DNA from: Chloroflexota bacterium
GTDB taxonomy: Bacteria > Chloroflexota > UBA6077 > CF-72
Reading direction: 5' to 3'
DNA length: 9,767 bases
Assembly: GCA_019242065.1 (NCBI GenBank)
Contig: JAFAWJ010000757.1
Location: forward strand, 1-9,767
Part shown: in pieces, positions 1-9,767 of the stretch
Numbering within the stretch: position 1 is the stretch's first letter
How the letters are laid out: each line of letters begins with the position of its first letter
Notes under the pieces: generated by a model
What the model was told of the DNA's origin: nothing
Databases searched by the model: none
Seen by the model: the letters and a program-made list of their open reading frames with translations, nothing else
Position numbers and translations under genes: made by a program

Positions 1-346
1 GCAGCCGGTTGTAGTACTCGACCGGGTGCAGCGTCCGCTCGTCGCGGTACAGGCCGATATGCCAGACCTCGGCAGTCGGGATCATCTCGAGGACGCCCTC
101 GACCATCCCCAGGCCCGCGCGCAGGATCGGGATCAGACCGATCTTGGTGCGCAGCCGCTGTCCCGCGGCGGTGCCCATGGGCGTGGGCAAGACCTCGTCC
201 ACCAGGCTGAGGTCGCGCGTCGCTTCGTAGCACAGCAGCATCGACAGCTCGCGGACGAGCTCCCGAAACTTCTTGGGCTCGGTGTCGACGTGGCGCAGTA
301 GGGCCACCTTGTGGCGCACGAGCGGATGGTCGGAGGCGAACAGCAT
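1..346 (-). CDS. upp: Uracil phosphoribosyltransferase, N-terminal part (cut by window edge)
   Basis: This is the first 115 residues of a uracil phosphoribosyltransferase, the cytoplasmic salvage enzyme that makes UMP from uracil and PRPP. The frame is open from an ATG at 346 to the window edge, so the C-terminal half, including the usual PRPP-binding loop, lies outside; the family is about 208 residues long. Recognisable blocks are HPLVRHKVALLR (residues 7-18), KKFRELVRELSMLL (25-38), YEATRDL (40-46), IPILRAGLGM (72-81) and HIGLYRDE (96-103), followed by HPVEYYNRL (107-115), which leads into the substrate region. The start lies only 2 bases after the comF stop, so the two phosphoribosyltransferase genes are very probably co-transcribed. 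No good Shine-Dalgarno site precedes the ATG, so translation may be coupled to comF. The identification is firm despite the truncation. Confidence 0.93.
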   Translation of the reverse strand, partial: MLFASDHPLVRHKVALLRHVDTEPKKFRELVRELSMLLCYEATRDLSLVDEVLPTPMGTAAGQRLRTKIGLIPILRAGLGMVEGVLEMIPTAEVWHIGLYRDERTLHPVEYYNRL

Positions 347-348
347 CG

Positions 349-1035
349 CTACAGGTCGCGGGCGAAGGCGAGCACGCTGACGCGGCTCGCGCCGGCACGG
401 GCCAGTGTATCCGCACACGTCGAGACGGTCGCGCCGGTGGTGATGACGTCGTCCACGAGCAGCACCCGCTGGCCGACGACAGCCTGGTCGTGCGGGCACC
501 TGAACGCCCCGGCCAGGTTCGACAGACGTTGGGTGGCGCTCAGGGTGCGTTGCGAGCGGCGGTCGGTCCGGGTCAGGACACTGGTGGCCAGCGTGCCGTG
601 GACCACGCTGGCCACGGGGCGTGCCAGCAGGGCGGCCTGGTTGTAGCCGCGCTGGCGCAGGCGGGCTTTTGACAATGGAACCGGGACGACCAGGTCTGCC
701 TGGACGGGTTGCACCGCGAGGCACTCGACGAGCAGCTCACCCATCAGGTCGGCCAGGTAGCGGGCCGATTTGAATTTGAGTGAAACCACCGCGGCGCGTG
801 CCGCGCGCTCGTAGACGAACGCTGCGTGGATGGCGCTGACCGAGGGCGACAGCCGTCGACAGCCGCGACACGTGGTCCCGAGGCGCGGTGTCGCGCAGCG
901 CGGGCACAGCCCGCGGGGTAGGTAGGGCAGCTCGGCGCGGCAGGCGCTGCACAGCGGCGTGCCGCGCCGACGGCAGCCGATGCAGCGTGCGGGGAAGAGC
1001 GCTTCGCCAATAGTCCGCAGCGCGGCATCGAGCAT
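349..1035 (-). CDS. comF: ComF family phosphoribosyltransferase with zinc-finger N-terminus
   Basis: This 228-residue protein has the ComF layout. A cysteine-rich N-terminus carries four CxxC pairs (C18/C21, C29/C32, C44/C47, C56/C59), which would hold zinc. A type I phosphoribosyltransferase domain follows, with VPVPLSKARLRQRGYNQA (residues 117-134) and the PRPP-binding signature VLLVDDVITTGAT (191-203). Family members include the ComF competence protein of Bacillus and GntX of E. coli; their reaction is not established, and a role in DNA uptake is known only for some of them. No competence gene is visible here, so that role should not be assumed. The gene starts 32 bases after the DUF192 gene and is followed after 2 bases by upp, in what looks like one leftward operon. 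The length is normal and all key residues are present. Confidence 0.93.
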   Translation of the reverse strand: MLDAALRTIGEALFPARCIGCRRRGTPLCSACRAELPYLPRGLCPRCATPRLGTTCRGCRRLSPSVSAIHAAFVYERAARAAVVSLKFKSARYLADLMGELLVECLAVQPVQADLVVPVPLSKARLRQRGYNQAALLARPVASVVHGTLATSVLTRTDRRSQRTLSATQRLSNLAGAFRCPHDQAVVGQRVLLVDDVITTGATVSTCADTLARAGASRVSVLAFARDL

Positions 1036-1067
1036 GGCGAGACTCTACGGCCGAGCCCGTCACGTCT

Positions 1068-1418
1068 CTAGAGCAATTCGAGATCGATCTCGTCGCCGAC
1101 CTGGGTACTGTCTGCGCTGCCGACGGGGATCTCGATGGCCAGCTTGCCGCCCACGAACAGCGGCCCAAAGCGCCACGGCTTGATGCCGCGCAGCACGTGC
1201 GTCACACGGTCGCGCTTGTCCACGTGGACCACGTCAAGAGGGATGCGCATGAACCACATGTGGATACCGCCGCCTGGCTTCAGCACCAGCCCGCTGCCTG
1301 GCGGCAGCTCGCGGCGGCCCATCAGGCCGACGAGGCGGGTCCAGTAGTTGTCGGCCAGCTCGGCCCGCTCGGCGAGCAGCGTGTCTCGGGTGCGATTGAT
1401 CACTCGAACTCGGCGCAT
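1068..1418 (-). CDS. DUF192 family protein
   Basis: This 116-residue protein belongs to the DUF192 family of small, uncharacterised proteins. The family signature is visible: LVGLMGRRELPPGSGLVL (about residues 24-41), then GGIHMWFMRIPLDVVHVD (45-62), close to the usual W-M-x-x-x-x-PLD-x-x-F-x-D pattern, and a C-terminal part with GGKLAIEIPVGSAD. The start was taken at the ATG at 1418 because the family homology begins there; a longer reading to 1511 would only run back over the end of the upstream membrane-protein gene. The ATG overlaps that gene's TGA by one base (TGATG), which suggests translational coupling. No signal peptide is seen, although many DUF192 members have one, so this copy is probably cytoplasmic. 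The function is unknown. Confidence 0.9.
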   Translation of the reverse strand: MRRVRVINRTRDTLLAERAELADNYWTRLVGLMGRRELPPGSGLVLKPGGGIHMWFMRIPLDVVHVDKRDRVTHVLRGIKPWRFGPLFVGGKLAIEIPVGSADSTQVGDEIDLELL

Positions 1419-3013
1419 CAGCCGATGCGATACACCTTGACGGCTCCTGACTGGAACGCGGGGTCTGGCGGGCTGGGTATGCCCGCCTCTTCGGGCCCAT
1501 AGACCAGCCACTGCGCACCCAGCTGGCGAGCCACGATCAGGCTGCTCGGATGCGCGAAGACCGTGGCAATCGCGAATCGCTTTTGCGCGGGATGTAGCGT
1601 CGCCACCGCGTGGCCGCCGTACTCACGGGCGGGGGTGCGCGCCGCCAGGTAGTTGGAGGCGTCCCAGTCGGCCATGATCACGTCGTCAGACGTTGCCTGG
1701 GTATTCAGCCAGGCCGCGGCGGCGTCGAGGTCGGTCGTCGAGCGGTACACGGGCAGGGGGGTGTTGTGGATGCCGGAGTCCAGCACGCCGACCAGCACCA
1801 GGGCCGTGCTGCTCGCGGCGACGGCCAGCGTGGCCAGGCGAAGGCCAACGGCCCGCCGCGGGCCGAGTCGCACGCAGGCGGCCATGAGCGTGTTGGCGGC
1901 GAGCACGCTGAGCATGGGCAGGACGCCGAAGCTCAGGCGGCGCTGATAGGGCACCGGCAGGTACATGGCCACCAGCGCCAGCAGCAGCCAAAGGACGAGT
2001 CCGAAGGGGGCGACACGGCCGCGCAGCGCGTAGGCGCCGAGGAGGGCCAGGACCAGGGTCAAACCAAGGTCGACGAGCAACTCGTGGGGCGCGGGGCTGG
2101 GCAGCAGGTTCTGCAGGCTGTAGGTAGTGGCCCAGAAGGGGTCGAGGCTGAAGGTGGTCAGGTTGAGCGCGAGAACCGGCAGCGCGGCGCCGATGGCGAC
2201 CAGTGCGCCAATGAGATTGCTGAGGCTGTGGCGGGTGAGCCAGAAGCTCAGCGCGGCGCAGACAGCGGCCGCGAGAAGGATGGGCAGGTGGAACGGCTGC
2301 AAAAGCGAGATCGCCGCCGACAACGCCGCGACCTTCAAGAGCCACCATCCTCCTGACTTCTTGGTGGGACGGAGCAGATCGCGGGCGAGCTCGAGGGTCG
2401 CGGCCATTGCCAGCGGGACGTGCGGCGCGGCGAAAAGCAGGCCCAGGCCGTTCATCTCGTACGACCAGCCGCCCTGATAGCCCCCGCGCACCAGCAGGGC
2501 GAACAGCTCGAAGCCGCTGGCGAACAGGGCGAGGCCGAAGGCCCAGCGGGCGGCTTCCTTGCCGCGCGCGAAGGCGCGACAGAAGCGCCACAGGGCAAAG
2601 ACCAGCAGCGCGCGCGCCAGGACTTCGACGATCTGCTCGACCAGCGTCGGCGGCAGGCTCAGGGTCGCCGCCAGTTTGCCGATGCCGACGTAGAGCGGGA
2701 AGATGAAGGCGGTCGAGTGCGGCTCGGCCGTGAACGGGTCACGGATGAGCCAGCCGGGCTGCTCGCCGCCCTGGCGCATGGCCGACTCGTACTGGGCGAA
2801 GTCGCTGACGAACCAGGCGGTGCCGAAGCCGGTGTCGCCGGCGGGGGCGCAGCAGGTTGAGAGCAGGCGGGGCAACTCGCCGATGCCGAGCGCCGCGACG
2901 AGGAAGGCGATTAGCCAGATGTGCCGGCGCAGGAAGCCTCCGCGCCGGGGGCGGCGAGGACGCGATGACGCCGTGGCGTGATCGTCGACGAGGGCGCGCG
3001 AGCCGACCGCCAT
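1418..3013 (-). CDS. Multi-pass membrane protein, GT-C glycosyltransferase-like
   Basis: This is a 531-residue integral membrane protein. A basic N-terminal stretch (residues 18-30) precedes a first membrane helix (about 31-50). A loop with WFVSDFAQYESAMRQGG (67-83) and an acidic DPFTAEPHS (92-100) follows, then many hydrophobic helices between about 102 and 411, and a soluble C-terminal domain (about 415-531) with AAAWLNTQATSDDVIMADWD and a YGP turn near 505-507. This layout, with an early loop carrying acidic residues, resembles GT-C fold lipid-linked sugar transferases, but I recognise no specific family and the substrate cannot be named. ATG at 3013 was chosen; a TTG at 3052 would add 13 residues but lies inside a possible promoter -10. 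The gene heads the leftward group and overlaps the DUF192 start by one base. Confidence 0.82.
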   Translation of the reverse strand: MAVGSRALVDDHATASSRPRRPRRGGFLRRHIWLIAFLVAALGIGELPRLLSTCCAPAGDTGFGTAWFVSDFAQYESAMRQGGEQPGWLIRDPFTAEPHSTAFIFPLYVGIGKLAATLSLPPTLVEQIVEVLARALLVFALWRFCRAFARGKEAARWAFGLALFASGFELFALLVRGGYQGGWSYEMNGLGLLFAAPHVPLAMAATLELARDLLRPTKKSGGWWLLKVAALSAAISLLQPFHLPILLAAAVCAALSFWLTRHSLSNLIGALVAIGAALPVLALNLTTFSLDPFWATTYSLQNLLPSPAPHELLVDLGLTLVLALLGAYALRGRVAPFGLVLWLLLALVAMYLPVPYQRRLSFGVLPMLSVLAANTLMAACVRLGPRRAVGLRLATLAVAASSTALVLVGVLDSGIHNTPLPVYRSTTDLDAAAAWLNTQATSDDVIMADWDASNYLAARTPAREYGGHAVATLHPAQKRFAIATVFAHPSSLIVARQLGAQWLVYGPEEAGIPSPPDPAFQSGAVKVYRIG

Positions 3014-3139
3014 GGAGACCACATGATGGCGAAGCCGCCGCCCCACGGCCAACTAACCCCCACGGTTGCGAGCGTGTCAGGGCGTGAGCCGCGCCTTTCA
3101 GGAGTTCTGCTAGACTGAGCGTGCGCGGCGCGGAAGGGC
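3014..3139. promoter_or_regulatory. Divergent intergenic region with candidate promoters for both operons
   Basis: This is the only space between the leftward group and the ATP synthase operon, so it should hold both promoters. Rightward, TGCTAGACT at 3108-3116 looks like an extended -10 element; no good -35 is seen 16-18 bases upstream. It would place the start of transcription near 3123, giving a very short leader before the atpZ ATG. Leftward, CTGACA (minus strand, 3080-3075) and GTTAGT (3057-3052) are separated by 17 bases, but only the -35 is a good match. If used, it would start transcripts near 3044 and favour the ATG at 3013 for the membrane protein. All sites are by eye and weak; the existence of promoters here is inferred mainly from gene orientation. 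Confidence 0.35.
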
Positions 3140-3448
3140 ATGGCGAACCGCACGACGCCGACTATCACGACGTTCCAGGCCTTGGGCGTGGCGTCTCAGT
3201 TCGGCATTACTCTGGCGATCTGCGTCGTGCTCGGCTACTTCGCCGGACACTGGCTCGACGATCGCCTGCACACGGCCATCATCTTCACCCTCATAGGCGT
3301 CCTGGTCGGACTCGTGGCAGCCGTACTGAATACCGTGCGTCTGTACCGTGCCCTGATGGACAAGGTTGAGTTCGACACACATGCGCAGACAACGAGGTCA
3401 GCGCCAGGAGCCAACGCTGGCGACCCCTTGGATGAAGAACCTGACTAA
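3140..3448 (+). CDS. atpZ: AtpZ/AtpI-type F0F1 ATP synthase accessory protein
   Basis: This 102-residue protein with two membrane helices (about residues 13-37 and 45-67) matches the AtpZ ('ATPase gene 1') family found at the head of many atp operons. The motif LGVASQFGITLAICVVLGYF and then GHWLDDRL between the helices is typical: a glycine-rich first helix, then a G-x-W-L-D turn. AtpZ and its relative AtpI have been linked to Mg2+ supply and to assembly of the c-ring; which applies here is unknown. The C-terminal 30 residues are hydrophilic and acidic (ending DEEPD) and probably disordered. The ATG at 3140 follows a GGAAGGG at 3132-3138, a close-set Shine-Dalgarno site. It is followed after 39 bases by atpB, without a separate longer AtpI gene. 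Confidence 0.85.
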   Translation: MANRTTPTITTFQALGVASQFGITLAICVVLGYFAGHWLDDRLHTAIIFTLIGVLVGLVAAVLNTVRLYRALMDKVEFDTHAQTTRSAPGANAGDPLDEEPD

Positions 3449-3487
3449 CCCGATCACCCCCACATACACCACAATAGCCGCCAACTG

Positions 3488-4318
3488 ATGGAGCACCTCG
3501 TCTCAGGCGCTGGCTTGTTCGCGCAGCCCGCGGGTGTCGAAAATCGGGCGGCCACCACCGCGACCCCCTCGCCGCCGTCCGAAGTGCTGCTGCACATCGG
3601 CAGCATCGCGATCACCAACACGATCTTCACCGCCTGGATCGTGATCATCATCCTGGTGCTGTTCGCCCACTTCTCGGTGCGGCGGATGAAATACATGCCG
3701 TCCGGGGTGCAGAACTTCTGGGAGCTCGTCGTCGAGATGTGGGTCGGGGTGACGGAGCGCACCATGGGCCATCGCCGCGCACGGCGGTTTATGCCGCTGG
3801 TCGCCACCGCGTTTCTGTTCATCCTGTTCTCCAACTGGTTCGGCACGCTGCCCATCAGCTACCTGTATATCCAGACGCCCGAGGGTGACCAGGTGCCGAT
3901 CCTGCGCTCGCCCAACAGCGACCTGAACGTCACGGCGGCCATGGCCATCCTGATGATCGTGCTGTGCGAGGTTTTCGAGCTGCGCTTGCTGGGGGTCGGC
4001 GGCTATCTGAAGGGCCTGTTGATCCCGAATCCGATGCGCTGGCTCGAGATCTTTACGCGGCCGCTGTCGCTCGCGTTTCGGCTCTTTGGCAACGTGTTTG
4101 CCGGTGAGGTGCTGTTAGCGACCATCCTGGTCGTGGCACCCTACGTGATGTTCGTGTTCATCGCCCTCGAGCTCTTCGTGGGCATCATTCAGGCGTTGAT
4201 CTTCTCGATGTTGTCGCTGGTGTTCTTGAGTATTGCTACCGTTCACGAAGACGCCCATGGTGGGCACGACGAGGATGAAGGCGCGATCGCCGAAGCGACA
4301 CATGGTCAGCCGGTCTAA
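3488..4318 (+). CDS. atpB: ATP synthase Fo subunit a
   Basis: This is the 276-residue a subunit, the membrane stator that forms the two proton half-channels beside the c-ring. The essential arginine is R198 in the motif AFRLFGNVFAGE (196-207). The matching last-helix motif ELFVGIIQALIFSMLSLVFL (228-247) contains the conserved glutamine Q235, and SPNSDLNVTAAMA (141-153) marks the middle channel region. Hydrophobic helices start at about residues 44, 104, 149, 208 and 228. The first 35 residues are hydrophilic and proline/threonine-rich. The C-terminus after the last helix (252-276) is rich in His, Asp and Glu, longer and more charged than in E. coli. No clear Shine-Dalgarno site precedes the ATG at 3488, so initiation strength is uncertain. 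The identity is certain. Confidence 0.97.
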   Translation: MEHLVSGAGLFAQPAGVENRAATTATPSPPSEVLLHIGSIAITNTIFTAWIVIIILVLFAHFSVRRMKYMPSGVQNFWELVVEMWVGVTERTMGHRRARRFMPLVATAFLFILFSNWFGTLPISYLYIQTPEGDQVPILRSPNSDLNVTAAMAILMIVLCEVFELRLLGVGGYLKGLLIPNPMRWLEIFTRPLSLAFRLFGNVFAGEVLLATILVVAPYVMFVFIALELFVGIIQALIFSMLSLVFLSIATVHEDAHGGHDEDEGAIAEATHGQPV

Positions 4319-4615
<297 letters not shown>

Positions 4616-4634
4616 TTGCTTTCGAGGTCGCGGC

Positions 4635-4745
4635 ATGGAAGCTATCACCGGCACTCTTGGACTGAACTGGAATGGCCTGATCTGGCAGACCATTAACTTC
4701 CTTGTGCTGCTGTTTCTGCTGCGGTTGTTCCTGTTAAGCCAGTGA
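4635..4745 (+). pseudogene. atpF: ATP synthase subunit b, membrane-anchor part (frame broken at about 4737)
   Basis: This is the N-terminal 36 residues of the b subunit, holding its single membrane helix: NWNGLIWQTINFLVLLFLLR (residues 11-30), typical of bacterial b. A Shine-Dalgarno GAGGT at 4624-4628 lies well placed before the ATG at 4635, so this is the true start of atpF. The frame then stops at TGA 4743-4745, just where the family continues with a K-P-V hinge. Shifting back one base after TTA (4734-4736), or restoring one A in the short A-run at 4736-4737, reads L-L-K-P-V-M-G-M-L-D and joins exactly with the stalk part. The restored b would be 169 residues, a normal length. The break may be an assembly error, a mutation, or a natural split. 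Confidence 0.85.
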
Positions 4746-5143
4746 TGGGCATGCTGGATGCGCGCGCCCAGCGGGTGCGCGACAGTATGGATCAGGCCGA
4801 TCAGGCGCGCCGCGCGGCGGAGCAAGCAGAATCCGACCGGCAGAGCCTGCTCGCCCAGACCCGGCGCGAGGCCGAAGAGATCCGCGCCCGCGCCGACGAA
4901 CAGGCCAAACGCATCCTGGCTGACGCGGAATCGCGCGCCCATGAGCGGCAACAGCAGATCGAGGAGCAGGCCGAAGCGTCGGCTCGGCAGATCGAGGAAC
5001 GCGTCATGGCCCAGGTCCGCACCCAGTTGGCCGACCTGGTGGTCACCGCGGTCGACCGTGTGACGCGGGGTGCGCTCGATGCCAATGCCCAGCGCGGGCT
5101 GGTCCAGCAGTTCCTGACCACCAGCGGAGACCGTGCCGGCTAG
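4745..5143 (+). CDS. atpF: ATP synthase subunit b, peripheral-stalk coiled-coil part
   Basis: This is the soluble part of the b subunit, 132 residues from the ATG at 4745 (a GTG at 4742 is also possible). It is a long, charged, alanine-rich helix with heptad character, such as QARRAAEQAESDR and REAEEIRARADEQAKRIL, ending in the delta-binding region near VVTAVDRVTRGALD. In the cell it would dimerise as the peripheral stalk linking Fo to delta on top of F1. Its membrane helix is encoded in another frame just upstream (4635-4745). The ATG overlaps the TGA of that fragment (TGATG), so re-initiation could make it as a separate protein, but no Shine-Dalgarno site is seen. Without the anchor it would not be held in the membrane by itself. 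Its end overlaps atpH by 11 bases. Confidence 0.88.
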   Translation: MGMLDARAQRVRDSMDQADQARRAAEQAESDRQSLLAQTRREAEEIRARADEQAKRILADAESRAHERQQQIEEQAEASARQIEERVMAQVRTQLADLVVTAVDRVTRGALDANAQRGLVQQFLTTSGDRAG

Positions 5144-5675
5144 CGCGAGCGAACGCCGCTATGCCAGCGCCGCGTTCACGGTCGCCGGGCAGACCAACGA
5201 GTACGACACCTGGCTGTCGACGCTCGGGGAAGTCGCGCGCGTGCTGCGCATGCCGAGCGCACGGGCGGTCTTTCTCAGTCCGGCGGTGCCGCCTACCCAG
5301 AAGGCCGCCGCGCTGGACCGGATCGTGCCCAACGCGCCGCGGATGGTGCAGAACTTTCTGCACATCCTGGTCGCTCGTGATCGGCTCGACCAGGTGCCGG
5401 GTATCGTCGAGGCGCTGCGCGAGCTGATCAATGTCCAGCGCGGCATTGTCACTGCCGAGGTGACCACGGCGGTGCCGCTTGACACTGAGATGGAGCAGGT
5501 GGTCGCCCAACGGCTGGCGGCGCATCTCGGGCGCGAGGCGCGGCAGGTGACGATCCGCGCGCGGGTGGACCCGTCGATTATCGGGGGGGTCATCGCGCGC
5601 GTCGGCGATCAGGTTATCGACGACAGCGTGCGTGGGCGCATCGATCGCCTGCGGCGGACACTCGCGGAAAGTTAG
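5133..5675 (+). CDS. atpH: ATP synthase F1 subunit delta
   Basis: This is the 180-residue delta subunit (the bacterial OSCP equivalent), which sits on top of F1 and binds the b stalk. The N-terminal domain begins with SASERRYASAAFTVA, as usual for the family, and contains FLHILVARDRLDQVPGIV (about 71-88). The C-terminal domain holds the conserved VDPSIIGGVIARVGDQVIDD (145-164) and the final RGRIDRLRR. The start is GTG at 5133, inside the end of atpF by 11 bases, with GGAGA at 5126-5130 only 2 bases before it; translation is probably coupled to atpF. An ATG start later in the frame would lose the conserved N-terminus, so the GTG is preferred. Nothing is missing from this copy, which argues that the operon is functional despite the broken atpF. 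Confidence 0.95.
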   Translation: MPASASERRYASAAFTVAGQTNEYDTWLSTLGEVARVLRMPSARAVFLSPAVPPTQKAAALDRIVPNAPRMVQNFLHILVARDRLDQVPGIVEALRELINVQRGIVTAEVTTAVPLDTEMEQVVAQRLAAHLGREARQVTIRARVDPSIIGGVIARVGDQVIDDSVRGRIDRLRRTLAES

Positions 5676-5703
5676 TCCGGCTACCCCCTAGTAGAGGAAA
5701 GAT

Positions 5704-7218
<1,515 letters not shown>

Positions 7219-7235
7219 GCGGCTCCTAGCCTCGT

Positions 7236-9652
<2,417 letters not shown>

Positions 9653-9662
9653 TTATTTGGAG

Positions 9663-9686
9663 GGAGTTCGCGCATGCGCGAACTCC
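9663..9686. repeat. Palindrome 1 of the array (start codon in its loop)
   Basis: This is a perfect 24-base inverted repeat with left arm GGAGTTCGCG and centre CATG. It begins 11 bases after the atpD stop codon. The sequence GGAGGGAG (9658-9665) runs into its left arm, and the ATG at 9674-9676 is in its loop, so folding in RNA would hide both a possible ribosome site and a possible start. Confidence 0.9.
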
Positions 9687-9687
9687 T

Positions 9688-9711
9688 CACCAGGGCGCAT
9701 GCGCCCTGGTG
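9688..9711. repeat. Palindrome 2 of the array
   Basis: This is a perfect 24-base inverted repeat with left arm CACCAGGGCG and centre CATG. It is separated from palindrome 1 by a single base (T9687) and directly abuts palindrome 3. The arms share only the last three bases (GCG) with palindrome 1. Confidence 0.9.
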
Positions 9712-9735
9712 CCCAGCGGTGCATGCACCGCTGGG
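9712..9735. repeat. Palindrome 3 of the array
   Basis: This is a perfect 24-base inverted repeat with left arm CCCAGCGGTG and centre CATG. Its right end (GG at 9734-9735) is also the start of the shorter GGTGC/GCACC hairpin that follows. Confidence 0.9.
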
Positions 9736-9767
9736 TGCTAGCGCACCGGGTCAGGGGGCTGCCGCCC

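Larger units (their letters stand above)
9663..9747. repeat. Tandem array of three perfect 24-base palindromes plus a shorter hairpin
   Basis: Three perfect palindromes lie end to end at 9663-9686, 9688-9711 and 9712-9735, with centres 25 and 24 bases apart. Each has two 10-base arms around the centre CATG. The left arms differ: GGAGTTCGCG, CACCAGGGCG and CCCAGCGGTG. The core GCATGC is shared by all three. A fourth hairpin (9734-9747) has 5-base arms, GGTGC and GCACC, around TAGC, and overlaps the third by two bases. The array may continue past the window. In RNA these would be strong 10-pair hairpins with CAUG loops; in DNA they could be sites for a dimeric protein. No T-run follows any of them, so they are not standard terminators. 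Confidence 0.93.
9674..9767 (+). other. Possible short open frame starting inside palindrome 1 (doubtful)
   Basis: An ATG at 9674, placed 8 bases after a strong GGAGGGAG (9658-9665), opens a frame that runs to the window edge (31 codons seen). The product begins MRELLTRAHAPWCPAV and is Ala, Pro and Gly-rich. It does not look like the expected epsilon subunit, whose N-terminus is a beta-sheet domain, and the composition is simply what the palindromes give in this frame. It may be chance. It is recorded because the ribosome site is good and because atpC is expected around here. Confidence 0.2.

Noticed and set aside
1610..2356. A 248-residue plus-strand frame inside the membrane-protein gene
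   Set aside because: It is very rich in Gly, Gln, Glu and Arg, without motifs. The opposite strand encodes a coherent membrane protein with regular helices.
4728..4747. Programmed -1 frameshift site in atpF
   Set aside because: A -1 shift gives the right protein, but the bases around the shift (CTG TTA AGC) do not form an X-XXY-YYZ slippery heptamer, and no clear stimulating hairpin or upstream Shine-Dalgarno was seen. A missing base is simpler.
9663..9735. Rho-independent terminators after atpD
   Set aside because: The hairpins are strong, but none is followed by a T-run on either strand, and three different ones in a row with a shared CATG centre suggest more than termination. A role in stopping or protecting transcripts is still possible.
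9663..9747. CRISPR array
   Set aside because: The repeats are palindromes with differing arms and no spacers between them; a CRISPR has near-identical repeats separated by unique spacers of about 30 bases.

Overview
This GC-rich window carries the main part of a bacterial F-type ATP synthase operon on the + strand (about 3140-9652). A compact leftward gene group lies divergently upstream (1-3013, minus strand). Coding is dense, with gaps mostly under 40 bases and several overlaps. GTG starts are used, and some genes have weak Shine-Dalgarno sites. The c-subunit sequence, the style of the large membrane protein and the gene order point to a high-GC member of the Chloroflexota (green non-sulfur bacteria and relatives). 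That placement comes from remembered family resemblance, not from a search, and is tentative.

Left part, minus strand, read from right to left: a multi-pass membrane protein resembling GT-C glycosyltransferases (531 aa from its ATG), a DUF192 protein that overlaps it in a TGATG junction, a ComF-type phosphoribosyltransferase with four CxxC pairs, and the first 115 residues of uracil phosphoribosyltransferase (upp), cut by the window edge. About 126 bases (3014-3139) separate this group from the ATP synthase genes and must hold promoters for both directions.

Right part, plus strand: atpZ-like accessory protein, atpB (a), atpE (c), atpF (b), atpH (delta), atpA (alpha), atpG (gamma), atpD (beta). 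Together a, b and c form the proton-conducting Fo sector, and alpha, beta, gamma and delta form most of F1. AtpZ is thought to help assembly or ion supply. The expected last gene, atpC (epsilon), is not seen in the 115 bases after atpD.

Two things stand out. First, atpF is broken: the membrane anchor (4635-4745) and the coiled-coil stalk (4745-5143) are in different frames. One base restored in an A-run gives a perfect join, so this is an assembly indel, a real mutation, or a split gene joined by a TGATG overlap. Second, directly after atpD there is a tandem array of three perfect 24-base palindromes (9663-9735). Each has 10-base arms around a CATG centre and different arm sequences, and a fourth, shorter hairpin follows. 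This array is not explained by any gene seen here and is the best candidate for something undescribed.
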